From positions 1-64,000 of the forward strand of contig QHXQ01000051.1 of NCBI GenBank assembly GCA_003223935.1: DNA of 64,000 nt, in the 5' to 3' direction. The notes beneath the pieces were generated by a model. It had not been told where the DNA came from, ran no database searches, and saw only the letters and a list, made by a program, of their open reading frames with translations. Numbering within the stretch: position 1 is the stretch's first letter; the number at the start of each line of letters is the position of its first letter. The translations under genes and the position numbers were made by a program. Source of the DNA: Acidobacteriota bacterium. Lineage in GTDB: Bacteria; Acidobacteriota; Blastocatellia; Pyrinomonadales; Pyrinomonadaceae. This document shows positions 47,174 to 55,277 of this stretch, piece by piece.

Positions 47174-48179
47174 ATTGCGTTGGCATCCGTTGCTGGGCGA
47201 GTGGGTCGCGACGGCCACGCACCGGCAGGAGCGCACCTTCTTGCCGCCGCCCCATCATTGTCCGCTCGATCCGACCAAGCCCGGCGGCTTCCCGACCGAA
47301 ATCCCTGAGCCGACTTACGACATCGTCGTCTTTGAGAATCGCTTTCCGAGTTTGAAACCAGACCCACCAGAGCCAGTCGTCCACGGCTCGGAGCTTTATC
47401 CTGTGCGACCGGCGCAGGGCGAGTGCGAAGTGATCGTCTATACGCCGAACCACAGTTCGTCATTGGCGGCCGAGCCGGTCGCACAGGTTTACAAACTCGT
47501 GCAGGTCTGGACCGATCGCTTCGCCGAGCTTGGCGCGCGCCCATACATTGATTACGTCTTCATCTTCGAGAACAAAGGCGAGGCCATCGGCGTCACGCTC
47601 CATCACCCGCACGGACAGATTTACGGCTACCCGTTCATCCCGCCGCGCATCACGCGCGAACTCGAACAATCGCGCGCGCACAAAGAGCAGACCGGCTGCT
47701 GCCTTATCTGTGACATCAGCAACGAAGAACGACGCGACGGGCGGCGCATCGTCGCCACCAACGAATCGTTTGTCGCTTACCTTCCGTTCTTCGCGCGCTA
47801 TCCTTACGAAGTCCACATCAGCGCCATGCGCCACTTGCAAGCGTTGACCGACATGAGCGCAGACGAGCAACGCGCGCTCGCCGCGATCATTAAGCAAGTC
47901 ATCGCCGCTTATGATCGGCTGTTCGATCTCTCGTTCCCTTACATGATGGTCTTGCATCAACGACCGACCGACGGGCGCAAGTACGACTACTATCATTTTC
48001 ACATCGAGTTCTATCCGCCGTTGCGCACGAAGACCAAGCTCAAATACTTGGCGGGCAGCGAGACCGGCGCAGGCATGTTCATCAACGACACGCTCGCCGA
48101 AGAGAAAGCGGCCGAGTTGCGCGCGCACGTCCAGCCCGTCGGGTGGCAGATGGAGCAGGGAGGCGCGAGCGTTGATTGA
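47166..48179 (+). CDS. galT: Galactose-1-phosphate uridylyltransferase
   Basis: A 337-residue enzyme of the Leloir pathway that exchanges galactose-1-phosphate with UDP-glucose. The nucleophilic His lies in 'HHPHGQIYGYPF', and 'LIVCDI'-like zinc region 'CCLICDISNEE' is also recognisable. The N-terminus ('SELRWHPLLGEWVATATHRQER') is typical. It starts with GTG within an 8-base overlap of the small upstream ORF and ends in an 8-base overlap with galK, so the three are one operon. No galE is found in the window. Confidence 0.95.
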   Translation: MSELRWHPLLGEWVATATHRQERTFLPPPHHCPLDPTKPGGFPTEIPEPTYDIVVFENRFPSLKPDPPEPVVHGSELYPVRPAQGECEVIVYTPNHSSSLAAEPVAQVYKLVQVWTDRFAELGARPYIDYVFIFENKGEAIGVTLHHPHGQIYGYPFIPPRITRELEQSRAHKEQTGCCLICDISNEERRDGRRIVATNESFVAYLPFFARYPYEVHISAMRHLQALTDMSADEQRALAAIIKQVIAAYDRLFDLSFPYMMVLHQRPTDGRKYDYYHFHIEFYPPLRTKTKLKYLAGSETGAGMFINDTLAEEKAAELRAHVQPVGWQMEQGGASVD

Positions 48180-49341
48180 TCGCGAGCATCTGCGGCGCAC
48201 TTTCCAAGAGATCTATCACACCCAACCGCGCCTGTTTCGCGCCCCCGGTCGCGTCAACTTGATCGGTGAGCACACGGACTACAACGACGGGTTCGTCTTG
48301 CCGATGGCGCTTGAACGCGAGACGTTCGTCGCGGGCGCGGCACGTGCGGATCGCCGTGTGCGCATCCACGCGCTTGACCTAGACGAGCAAGCGGAGTTTG
48401 ATCTCGACCGACCGGGGCCGAAGCGGCGCGGCATCTGGCTCGATTACATTGAAGGCGTCGCGCAAGGATTGCTCAGGCGCGGTGTCCCACTTGGCGGCGC
48501 AGACCTCGCGATCATGTCAGACGTGCCGGTCGGCGCAGGGCTGTCTTCATCGGCCGCGCTTGAAGTCTCTGCGGGGCTGGCGCTCGCGAGCCTGTCGGGC
48601 CGCGCAGTTGAGCGCGTGCAGCTTGCGCTCGCGGGGCAGGAGGCAGAGCACGCTTATGTCGGCGCAAACGTCGGCATCATGGATCAGTTCATCGCCGCGC
48701 TCGGTCGCGCCGGCCACGCGCTCCTGATAGACTGTCGCGCGCTCACGACGACGCCCATTCCCGTTGACACCGCGCGCACGCTCGTCGTTATCTGCGACAC
48801 ACGGGTCAAGCACGAATTGGCCGCATCGGAGTACAATGAGCGCCGCGCCGAGTGTGAGCAGGGCGTAGAGATTCTGCGACGTGAAGCTTTACCGGACATT
48901 CGCGCTCTGCGCGACGTGACGGTCGAAGAGTTTGAGCGTCATGAACATTTGTTACCTGAACCCGTGCGCCGACGCTGCCGTCACGTCGTGACGGAGAACG
49001 CGCGCACGCTCGCGGCGGCCCGTGCGCTTGAGGCCGACCGGCTCGCAGAGATGGGCCGCTTGATGTATGAGAGCCACGAGTCTCTGCGCCGCGATTACGA
49101 AGTCAGTTGCCGCGAGTTGGACGCGCTCGTTGAGATCGCTTCATCGCTTAACGACATCACGCTCGGCGCGCGTATGACCGGCGGCGGCTTCGGCGGCTGC
49201 ACGGTCAACCTCGTGCGCCGCGCTGCGCTCGCAGAGTTCAAAGCGGTCGTCATGCGCGAGTACGCGCGCCGTATCGGGCACGAACCAATCATCTACAGCT
49301 CTGAGGCCGGCACCGGCGCGCAAGAGATCGAACGCGATTGA
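48172..49341 (+). CDS. galK: Galactokinase
   Basis: A 389-residue GHMP kinase. The galactokinase signature 'GRVNLIGEHTDYNDGFVLPMA' is followed by the ATP loop 'VPVGAGLSSSAALEVS' and the C-terminal 'MTGGGFGGCTVNLV'. It phosphorylates galactose to galactose-1-phosphate, the substrate of GalT. It starts with TTG overlapping the galT stop by 8 bases; the alternative of a downstream start would remove the first motif's context. Catabolism of galactose or recycling of galactosides is implied. Confidence 0.95.
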   Translation: MIDREHLRRTFQEIYHTQPRLFRAPGRVNLIGEHTDYNDGFVLPMALERETFVAGAARADRRVRIHALDLDEQAEFDLDRPGPKRRGIWLDYIEGVAQGLLRRGVPLGGADLAIMSDVPVGAGLSSSAALEVSAGLALASLSGRAVERVQLALAGQEAEHAYVGANVGIMDQFIAALGRAGHALLIDCRALTTTPIPVDTARTLVVICDTRVKHELAASEYNERRAECEQGVEILRREALPDIRALRDVTVEEFERHEHLLPEPVRRRCRHVVTENARTLAAARALEADRLAEMGRLMYESHESLRRDYEVSCRELDALVEIASSLNDITLGARMTGGGFGGCTVNLVRRAALAEFKAVVMREYARRIGHEPIIYSSEAGTGAQEIERD

Positions 49342-49388
49342 CGACCAGAATCCGCTCGTCCTAGAAACCAACCAACGAGGATCACTCT

Positions 49389-50966
49389 ATGCGATTCGTT
49401 TCCCCCGCTCGCAGCTTGCGCCGCGTGTGCGCGCTGCTTCAGTGTGTCTGCTTGTGTTTCAGCTTCGCGGCCTCGCTTGCGGCGCGCGCGCGCGCGCAGC
49501 AAGCGCGGACGAATGTGAAGAGCGGGCAGCGCGTGCCCCGCATCGTGATTCGCAACGCGACGATTGTTGACGGCAACGGCACGCCCGCTTCGGGGCCGAA
49601 AGACATAGTGATCGAGGGCAACCGGATCGCAGACGTTGTGCCGCTCGATCCGGTCGCGTTGAAGTCGGGGACGGCGAAACGGCCGGCGGGCGACGTGGAG
49701 ATTGACGCGACGGACAAGTACGTGCTGCCCGGACTCATTAACGCACATGCGCACGTGCAGAACGAGCGCGGCGGCGTAGCTCAGCCGCTCGAATACGAGT
49801 TGAAGTTGTGGCTTGCTTGCGGCATCACGACCGTGCGCGATCTGGCGAGCGACACGAAGATCACTCTGAAGTTGCGCGAGGACAGCAACGCGGGCACGAC
49901 GCCAGCACCGCGCGTGCTGATCTATCCGAACTTTAATCAAAATCCTAACCCGCACAACGCCGAAGAAGCGCGTGCGCGCGTCCGCGCGATCAAAGCTATG
50001 GGTGCGGACGGCATCAAGTTCTTTGACGTGGATCGCGATGTGATGGAGGCGATGGAACAAGAGGCGCACGTTCAGCGTCTGCCGACCGCACACCACGCGG
50101 CCATCGCCGAGACGAATGCTTGGGACGACGCGCGCTTCGGCACGACCTCAATCGAGCATTGGTACGGTATCCCCGACGCAGCGCTTGCGGACGGCGTACA
50201 GAATTTCCCATCTAGCTACAATGTCAGCAACGAAGTGGATCGTTTTCGTTACGCCGGCCGTTTGTGGCGCGAGGCGAATTGGGACAAGTTAATGAAAGTG
50301 CTCGATGCGATGGTCGAAGCGCACGTCGCTTGGGACCCGACGCTCGACATCTACGAGGCGAGTCGCGACCTGCAACGCGCGCAGACGCAGCCTTGGTTCG
50401 CAGACTATCTGCACCCGACGCTCGAAGCCTACTTCCGCCCCAACCCCGCGAATCACGGCTCATACTTCATTGGTTGGACTTCGACCGATGAAACGTTTTG
50501 GAAAGAGAACTATCGCATCTGGATGGCGGCCCTGCGCGAGTTCGACCGGCGCGGCGGCCTGATCGGTTGCGGCGAAGACGCGGGCTTCATCTATCAGATG
50601 TACGGCTTCGGTCTTATTCGCGAGATGGAGTTACACGAAGAGGCGGGCTTTCATCCGTTGAAGGTCATACAGCAATGCACCGGCAACAACGCGAAAATCT
50701 TGGGCATGGATGATCGCGTGGGGCGCGTGCGGCCCGGCTATCTCGCTGATCTGATCATCGTCAACGGCAACCCGCTTGAGAATCTCAAGGTGCTATATCC
50801 GACGGGCGTTGATGTGATCAAAGACGGGCGGACCATCCACACCGGCGGCGTCGAGTGGACGATCAAGGACGGCATCCCCTATCACGCGCCGACGCTCTTC
50901 GCCGAAGTCAAAGAGCTTGTCGCCAAGGCGCGAGCCGAGCAGAAAATTACACGGCCGCCGCGTTAA
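49389..50966 (+). CDS. Secreted amidohydrolase-family protein
   Basis: A 525-residue metal-dependent hydrolase (amidohydrolase superfamily, imidazolonepropionase/prolidase-like group). It has a signal peptide ('VCALLQCVCLCFSFAASLAARARA') and the metal HxH motif in 'LPGLINAHAHVQNE'. Later, 'TAHHAAIAET' and 'IEHWYG' provide candidate metal His, and 'GCGEDAGF' the catalytic Asp region. The C-terminal 'GRVRPGYLADLIIVNGNPLENL' is standard for the superfamily. Substrates range from peptides to cyclic amides; nothing here decides. It follows galK after 47 bases but need not be part of galactose metabolism. Confidence 0.9.
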   Translation: MRFVSPARSLRRVCALLQCVCLCFSFAASLAARARAQQARTNVKSGQRVPRIVIRNATIVDGNGTPASGPKDIVIEGNRIADVVPLDPVALKSGTAKRPAGDVEIDATDKYVLPGLINAHAHVQNERGGVAQPLEYELKLWLACGITTVRDLASDTKITLKLREDSNAGTTPAPRVLIYPNFNQNPNPHNAEEARARVRAIKAMGADGIKFFDVDRDVMEAMEQEAHVQRLPTAHHAAIAETNAWDDARFGTTSIEHWYGIPDAALADGVQNFPSSYNVSNEVDRFRYAGRLWREANWDKLMKVLDAMVEAHVAWDPTLDIYEASRDLQRAQTQPWFADYLHPTLEAYFRPNPANHGSYFIGWTSTDETFWKENYRIWMAALREFDRRGGLIGCGEDAGFIYQMYGFGLIREMELHEEAGFHPLKVIQQCTGNNAKILGMDDRVGRVRPGYLADLIIVNGNPLENLKVLYPTGVDVIKDGRTIHTGGVEWTIKDGIPYHAPTLFAEVKELVAKARAEQKITRPPR

Positions 50967-51046
50967 AGCGCGCGGCAGACACGAGCAGCACAAACACCGC
51001 CGCGCCGTTAGACAGAGGGGCGCGCCAACGTCTATATTTGTAGCCG

Positions 51047-51379
51047 ATGAGTGAACGAGACGACATTTTCGACGAACTGATCGGCGCAGACACGGACGAC
51101 ACAGACGAGTTCGAGGACGAGCCGGAAGAAGACGACGATGCGGAGACGCTCGCGTTGCGCACGGTCGTGCTGAGGAAGCGCGAGATGATTGCGCTGCTCG
51201 GGCTGAAACACACGACGCGCGGCAGCATGATCGTGCACGTTGACCCGCGCCAAACGCTGCCGGTCGCCAAGACTTACGAAGACATGGACGAAGCCGCGCA
51301 CTGGTTTCGCCGCAGCCTTGCGACCAGCCTCGATAACGGCTGGCGCATCGTCTATGACGGCGCGCCGCTCGTCGGCTGA
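51047..51379 (+). CDS. Small acidic conserved protein
   Basis: A 110-residue protein. The first ~38 residues are very acidic ('DDTDEFEDEPEEDDDAET'). The rest is a compact alpha/beta-looking part ('MIVHVDPRQTLPVAKTYEDMDEAAHWFRRSLATSLDNGW'). I do not recognise the family. The ATG lies 81 bases after the amidohydrolase stop; a T-tailed hairpin follows the gene, which supports it as a real transcript end. Confidence 0.7.
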   Translation: MSERDDIFDELIGADTDDTDEFEDEPEEDDDAETLALRTVVLRKREMIALLGLKHTTRGSMIVHVDPRQTLPVAKTYEDMDEAAHWFRRSLATSLDNGWRIVYDGAPLVG

Positions 51380-51407
51380 ATCGGTCACAGATAGCTCGAA
51401 CAAGGGG

Positions 51408-51443
51408 AGGGTTGAGACGTGCTTTAGTCCCAACCCTTTTTAT
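51408..51443 (+). terminator. Intrinsic terminator
   Basis: 'agggttg' (51408-51414) pairs with 'caaccct' (51431-51437) and is followed by 'ttttattt'. It closes the acidic protein gene transcript. Confidence 0.8.
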
Positions 51444-51823
51444 TTACAGCGGCGGAAGAGTGGGACTCCCTTTGGGCAAGGGATTACCAAAGCGCAATAG
51501 CTCAGGTCATTTGAGACGGGCGAAACTCCCCGCATGTCGGTAGATTCCCCGACACGCCGCATAGCGAACTCCCGATAGACAGAAGCGCCGCCCCACCCTA
51601 AGATAAAACTAGGGGTATTCTTCCCCCTTCCCGACATTGCTCGCAAGCGCCAACTATAAGCCACCTTCCGGCTCGAATTTGCGCTGATTCGCGTTCGTCC
51701 CGTCATCGCACAGGCGACGTGTCAGCGCCGCTTTAGGCAGCGGTTGGACGCGGTGGCTAAAAAGAATGCCCGCGTATGACAGGCGTGCTTATCATCCGGC
51801 GCGCTTAAATTGTCTGATACTTT
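51444..51823. other. Intergenic region without a supported gene
   Basis: About 380 bases. The only open frame (88 codons, minus strand, 51440-51706) has no ribosome binding site and no motif, and it reads through the terminator side. Base composition is a little less GC-rich than the neighbours. I see no IS end, RNA gene or repeat. Confidence 0.4.
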
Positions 51824-52840
51824 ATGCTGGTGTCGGCCTCTCTTATCCAGACCTCGCTGCTCCTCACGGGGCTGCTCTGCGTGTGTGTGCTACTTGTCGC
51901 GTTGCGTCGGGCACGGCAATTGCGCTATGCGCAGGGCGAGTTGGAGGCGCGCGTCGCCGAACGCACGGCCGACCTTTCCACCGCCAACCAATTTCTCAAA
52001 CTGTTACTCGACGAACGCGAGCGGATGATGGCTGAGGTGCGCGAGAGCGAGGCGCGCTTTCGCACGATGGCGGATACGGCCCCGGTCATGATCTGGGCGG
52101 CCGATACGGAAGGCCGGCGCACCTATTTCAATCGCGTGTGGTTGCAATTCACAGGACGTGCCGTGCACGAAGAACTAGACCATGGCTGGACGGTGGGCGT
52201 GCATCCAGACGACCTGCGCACGGGCCTCGTCCGGCCGCAACCGACGTCTGAACCGCAAGAGTTCATCCGCGAATATCGGCTGCGGCGGGCCGACGGTGCA
52301 TATCGTTGGGTGCTTGAACACGGTGCGGCGCGCTTCCACACGGACGGCCGTTTCGCCGGCCGCATCGGCTCGGCTATGGACATCACCGAACACAAACTCT
52401 TCGAGGACGAGATCAAACGGCTGAACGAAAATCTTGAGCGGCGCGTCGGCGAGCGCACCGCCCAACTCGAAGCCGCCAACAAAGAACTCGAAGCCTTTTC
52501 ATATTCGGTCTCGCATGACCTGCGCACGCCGCTACGCGCCATTAACGGCTTCTCGCGCATCCTGCTCGAAGATTACGCCGGGCAGTTGGACGAAGAAGGC
52601 CGGCGCGTACTCGATGTGGTTTGCACGAGCGCGCACGAGATGGCGCAGTTGATCGACGATCTGTTGGCCTTCTCGCGCTTCAGTCGGCAGCCGCTCGCGC
52701 GAAAGGAGTTTGACATGACCGCGCTCATCCGTGAGGTGTGCGCGCAGATTCATGCGCCGGCCAGTTGCCCCAAGTGCCAGTGGTGCATCAAACAGTTGCC
52801 CGGTGCGTGCGGCGACCGAAGGGTGGCGGCTGAAGCTTGA
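51824..52840 (+). CDS. PAS sensor histidine kinase lacking its ATPase domain (truncated)
   Basis: A 338-residue protein with an N-terminal membrane segment ('SLIQTSLLLTGLLCVCVLLVAL'), a coiled coil, a PAS domain (~76-190, ending 'GRIGSAMDITEHK') and a HisKA domain with the phospho-His in 'SYSVSHDLRTPLRAINGFSRIL'. In complete kinases a HATPase domain of ~110 residues follows. Here the frame runs only as far as 'CIKQLPGACGDRR', which matches the very beginning of that domain, and then stops. Only 64 bases separate the stop from the next start, and none of the three frames there contains N, G1 or G2 box motifs, so the domain is deleted, not frameshifted. As it stands it cannot bind ATP. It could be a pseudogene or be phosphorylated in trans. 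Confidence 0.85.
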   Translation: MLVSASLIQTSLLLTGLLCVCVLLVALRRARQLRYAQGELEARVAERTADLSTANQFLKLLLDERERMMAEVRESEARFRTMADTAPVMIWAADTEGRRTYFNRVWLQFTGRAVHEELDHGWTVGVHPDDLRTGLVRPQPTSEPQEFIREYRLRRADGAYRWVLEHGAARFHTDGRFAGRIGSAMDITEHKLFEDEIKRLNENLERRVGERTAQLEAANKELEAFSYSVSHDLRTPLRAINGFSRILLEDYAGQLDEEGRRVLDVVCTSAHEMAQLIDDLLAFSRFSRQPLARKEFDMTALIREVCAQIHAPASCPKCQWCIKQLPGACGDRRVAAEA

Positions 52841-52904
52841 GCAAGCGAGGCAAGGAAGTAAGTATCAAGAGGTTTCATCGCTGACAGATGACCCACAAGA
52901 CATC

Positions 52905-55259
52905 ATGAACAAAACTCCTCGAATCCTCTTTCTGGAAGATATTCCGGCGGACGCGGAGTTGGCCGAGCGCGAGTTGCGCAAGGCCGGCATCGAGTTCACG
53001 GCCCTGCGGGTGGACACCGAAGCAGACTTTCGCCGTGCGCTCGTTGAGTTTGCGCCCGACCTCATTCTGTCGGACTTCAGTCTGCCGCAGTTCACCGGCC
53101 TTGATGCGTTGCGCATCTTGCACGAACTCAAAACGGATGTGCCGCTCATCCTCATCACCGGTTCGCTCACAGAGGAGTTGGCGGTCGAGTGCATGCGCGA
53201 AGGCGCGACCGATTACATCTTGAAGTCGAGCCTGACGCGCCTGCCTTCGGCTGCGTTGAACGCGCTCGAAAAGGCTGCGGCGCAACGTGCGCGTGAAGCT
53301 GCCAGCGCGGCGCGCTGGCGCAGCGAAGAGCAGTACCGCGAACTTTTCGAGAACGCCAATGATCTCATCTACACGCACGACCTCGCCGGCAACTACACCT
53401 CGCTCAACAAGGCGGGCGAGCGCATCACCGGCTACACGCGCGCCGAAGCCGTCTGTATGAACATCACAGACATGCTTAGTCCCGAACAACTGGCGCGCGC
53501 GCGTGAGATGATCAGTCATAAGGCAGCATCGGGCGGCACGACCGTCTACGAACTCGACATCATCGCAAAGGATGGCCACCACGTCTCGTTGGAGTTGAGC
53601 ACATGGCTGATCTATGACGCAGATAGCCAGCCCGTCGGCGTGCAGGGCATCGGCCGCGACATCACCGAACACAAACGCGCCGAGCGCGAGCGCGACACCG
53701 AACGCGAACTGCTCGACGCGCTCTTCGAGCACCTGCCCGTCGGCGTGCTCCTGCGCGACGCGCAAGGGCGCTACACGCGCGCCAATCGCAAAGCGGCGCA
53801 AATTTTTGAGATCGAGCGTGAGCAATTGATCGGCATGACGCCTGAAGAACTACTCCAGCGCGCGCAGATCACGCAGCCGAGCGGGCAGCCGCTGCAACCA
53901 GCGCAGATGCACTCGTCAATTGCTGTGCAGACGCAGCAGTCGGTTAGCCCGCGCCCCGCTTTAATCACGACGCCGAAGGGCAACCGCCGCCGCCTCGTCG
54001 CCAGCGCTGCGCCGGTTGCGCTCTCCGAACAAGGCGAGCTTGGTAGTGTGGTCGTGATCGAAGATGTGACCGAGCAGCATGCGATCCAAGAACAACTCCG
54101 CCAGTCGCAGAAGATGGAATCCATCGGCCTGCTCGCGGGCGGCGTGGCGCACGACTTCAACAATCTGTTGACCGCGATTCAAGGCAACGCGCAACTCGCA
54201 CTGCGCAAGGTCAGCCCGGCCGATGCAGTGCGCCATCGCTTGCTCGAGGTCGAGCGCGCGGCGCAACGCGCGGCGGTGCTGACGCGCCAACTGCTCGCCT
54301 TCAGTCGCCGCCAGTATTTGGAGCGTAAGTCCGTCAACTTAAACGACACGATCAACGACATCATAAAGATGGTGCGGCGCATCATCGGCGAAGATGTCGA
54401 GGTGCGCTTAAACGAAGCGGCCGACTTGGCTGCGGTCTTCGCCGATCCGACGCAGCTCGAACAAGTGATCATGAACCTCGCCGTCAACGCGCGCGAGGCA
54501 ATGCCGCACGGCGGCCTGCTCATCATCGAGACGCGCAACATGGAACTCGACGCCGCTTATTGCCGCCGCTACAGCTATGTCCAACCCGGTCGCTACGTCG
54601 AGATCAAAGTCAGCGACACGGGCTGTGGGATGGACGCGGCGACGCAGGCGCGCATCTTCGAGCCGTTCTTCACGACCAAAGAGATGGGCAAGGGCACGGG
54701 CTTGGGGCTGTCAACCGTCTATGGCATCGTCAAACAACACGACGGGCACATCAACGTCTATAGCGAAGTGGGGCACGGCACGATCTTCAGAATCTATCTG
54801 CCCGTGCATGAACGCCCGACCGTCGCCGAGCCGCAGGCCGTGCCCGCGCCGCTTGCGGGCGGCACGGAGACGATCCTTGTCGCTGAAGATGAAGCGGCGT
54901 TGCGCGATCTGGCGCGCGATGTGCTCGAAGGTCTCGGCTACAAAGTCCTGCTGGCCAAAGACGGCGCGGAGGCTGTGGCGCTGTACGAAGCCGAGCGCGA
55001 ACGGATCGATCTGCTCCTCCTCGACGTGGTCATGCCGCACATCGGTGGGCACGAAGCCTACGAACGCATGCGCGCGCTAAACGGGACCACGCCCGTCATC
55101 TTCATGACCGGCTACAGCACCGAGACCGTGCAGAGCAGGTTCGTCAAACACAATCGCTTCATCGAAGAAGCGGGCGCGGTGCTCTTGCAAAAGCCTTATA
55201 ACGTTGAAGGTCTCGGCCGCAAGGTACGCGAGATGCTCGACAGCAGCCGCAAAAAATAG
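52905..55259 (+). CDS. Hybrid sensor kinase: REC-PAS-PAS-HisKA-HATPase-REC
   Basis: A 784-residue soluble protein. Order: N-terminal receiver (5-120, Asp in 'DLILSDFSLPQFTG'), PAS (~145-265), second PAS (~280-395), HisKA with His in 'GVAHDFNNLLTAIQGNAQLA', HATPase with 'DTGCGM' and 'GTGLGLSTVYGIV', and a C-terminal receiver with Asp in 'DLLLLDVVMPHIGG'. The ATG at 52905 is preferred; the track's start at 52731 reads across the end of the truncated kinase in another frame. With two receivers it can act in a phosphorelay and take up phosphate from another kinase. It follows the ATPase-less kinase and precedes the EAL protein by 18 bases. Confidence 0.92.
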   Translation: MNKTPRILFLEDIPADAELAERELRKAGIEFTALRVDTEADFRRALVEFAPDLILSDFSLPQFTGLDALRILHELKTDVPLILITGSLTEELAVECMREGATDYILKSSLTRLPSAALNALEKAAAQRAREAASAARWRSEEQYRELFENANDLIYTHDLAGNYTSLNKAGERITGYTRAEAVCMNITDMLSPEQLARAREMISHKAASGGTTVYELDIIAKDGHHVSLELSTWLIYDADSQPVGVQGIGRDITEHKRAERERDTERELLDALFEHLPVGVLLRDAQGRYTRANRKAAQIFEIEREQLIGMTPEELLQRAQITQPSGQPLQPAQMHSSIAVQTQQSVSPRPALITTPKGNRRRLVASAAPVALSEQGELGSVVVIEDVTEQHAIQEQLRQSQKMESIGLLAGGVAHDFNNLLTAIQGNAQLALRKVSPADAVRHRLLEVERAAQRAAVLTRQLLAFSRRQYLERKSVNLNDTINDIIKMVRRIIGEDVEVRLNEAADLAAVFADPTQLEQVIMNLAVNAREAMPHGGLLIIETRNMELDAAYCRRYSYVQPGRYVEIKVSDTGCGMDAATQARIFEPFFTTKEMGKGTGLGLSTVYGIVKQHDGHINVYSEVGHGTIFRIYLPVHERPTVAEPQAVPAPLAGGTETILVAEDEAALRDLARDVLEGLGYKVLLAKDGAEAVALYEAERERIDLLLLDVVMPHIGGHEAYERMRALNGTTPVIFMTGYSTETVQSRFVKHNRFIEEAGAVLLQKPYNVEGLGRKVREMLDSSRKK

Positions 55260-55277
55260 CAGCGGCCGAAGTAAACC

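Noticed and set aside
51440-51706. 88-codon minus-strand ORF
   Set aside because: No ribosome binding site, no motif, and it overlaps the terminator of the preceding plus-strand gene.
52841-52904. Frameshift as the cause of the shortened kinase
   Set aside because: The remaining bases are far too few for a HATPase domain in any frame, so a deletion is the better explanation.
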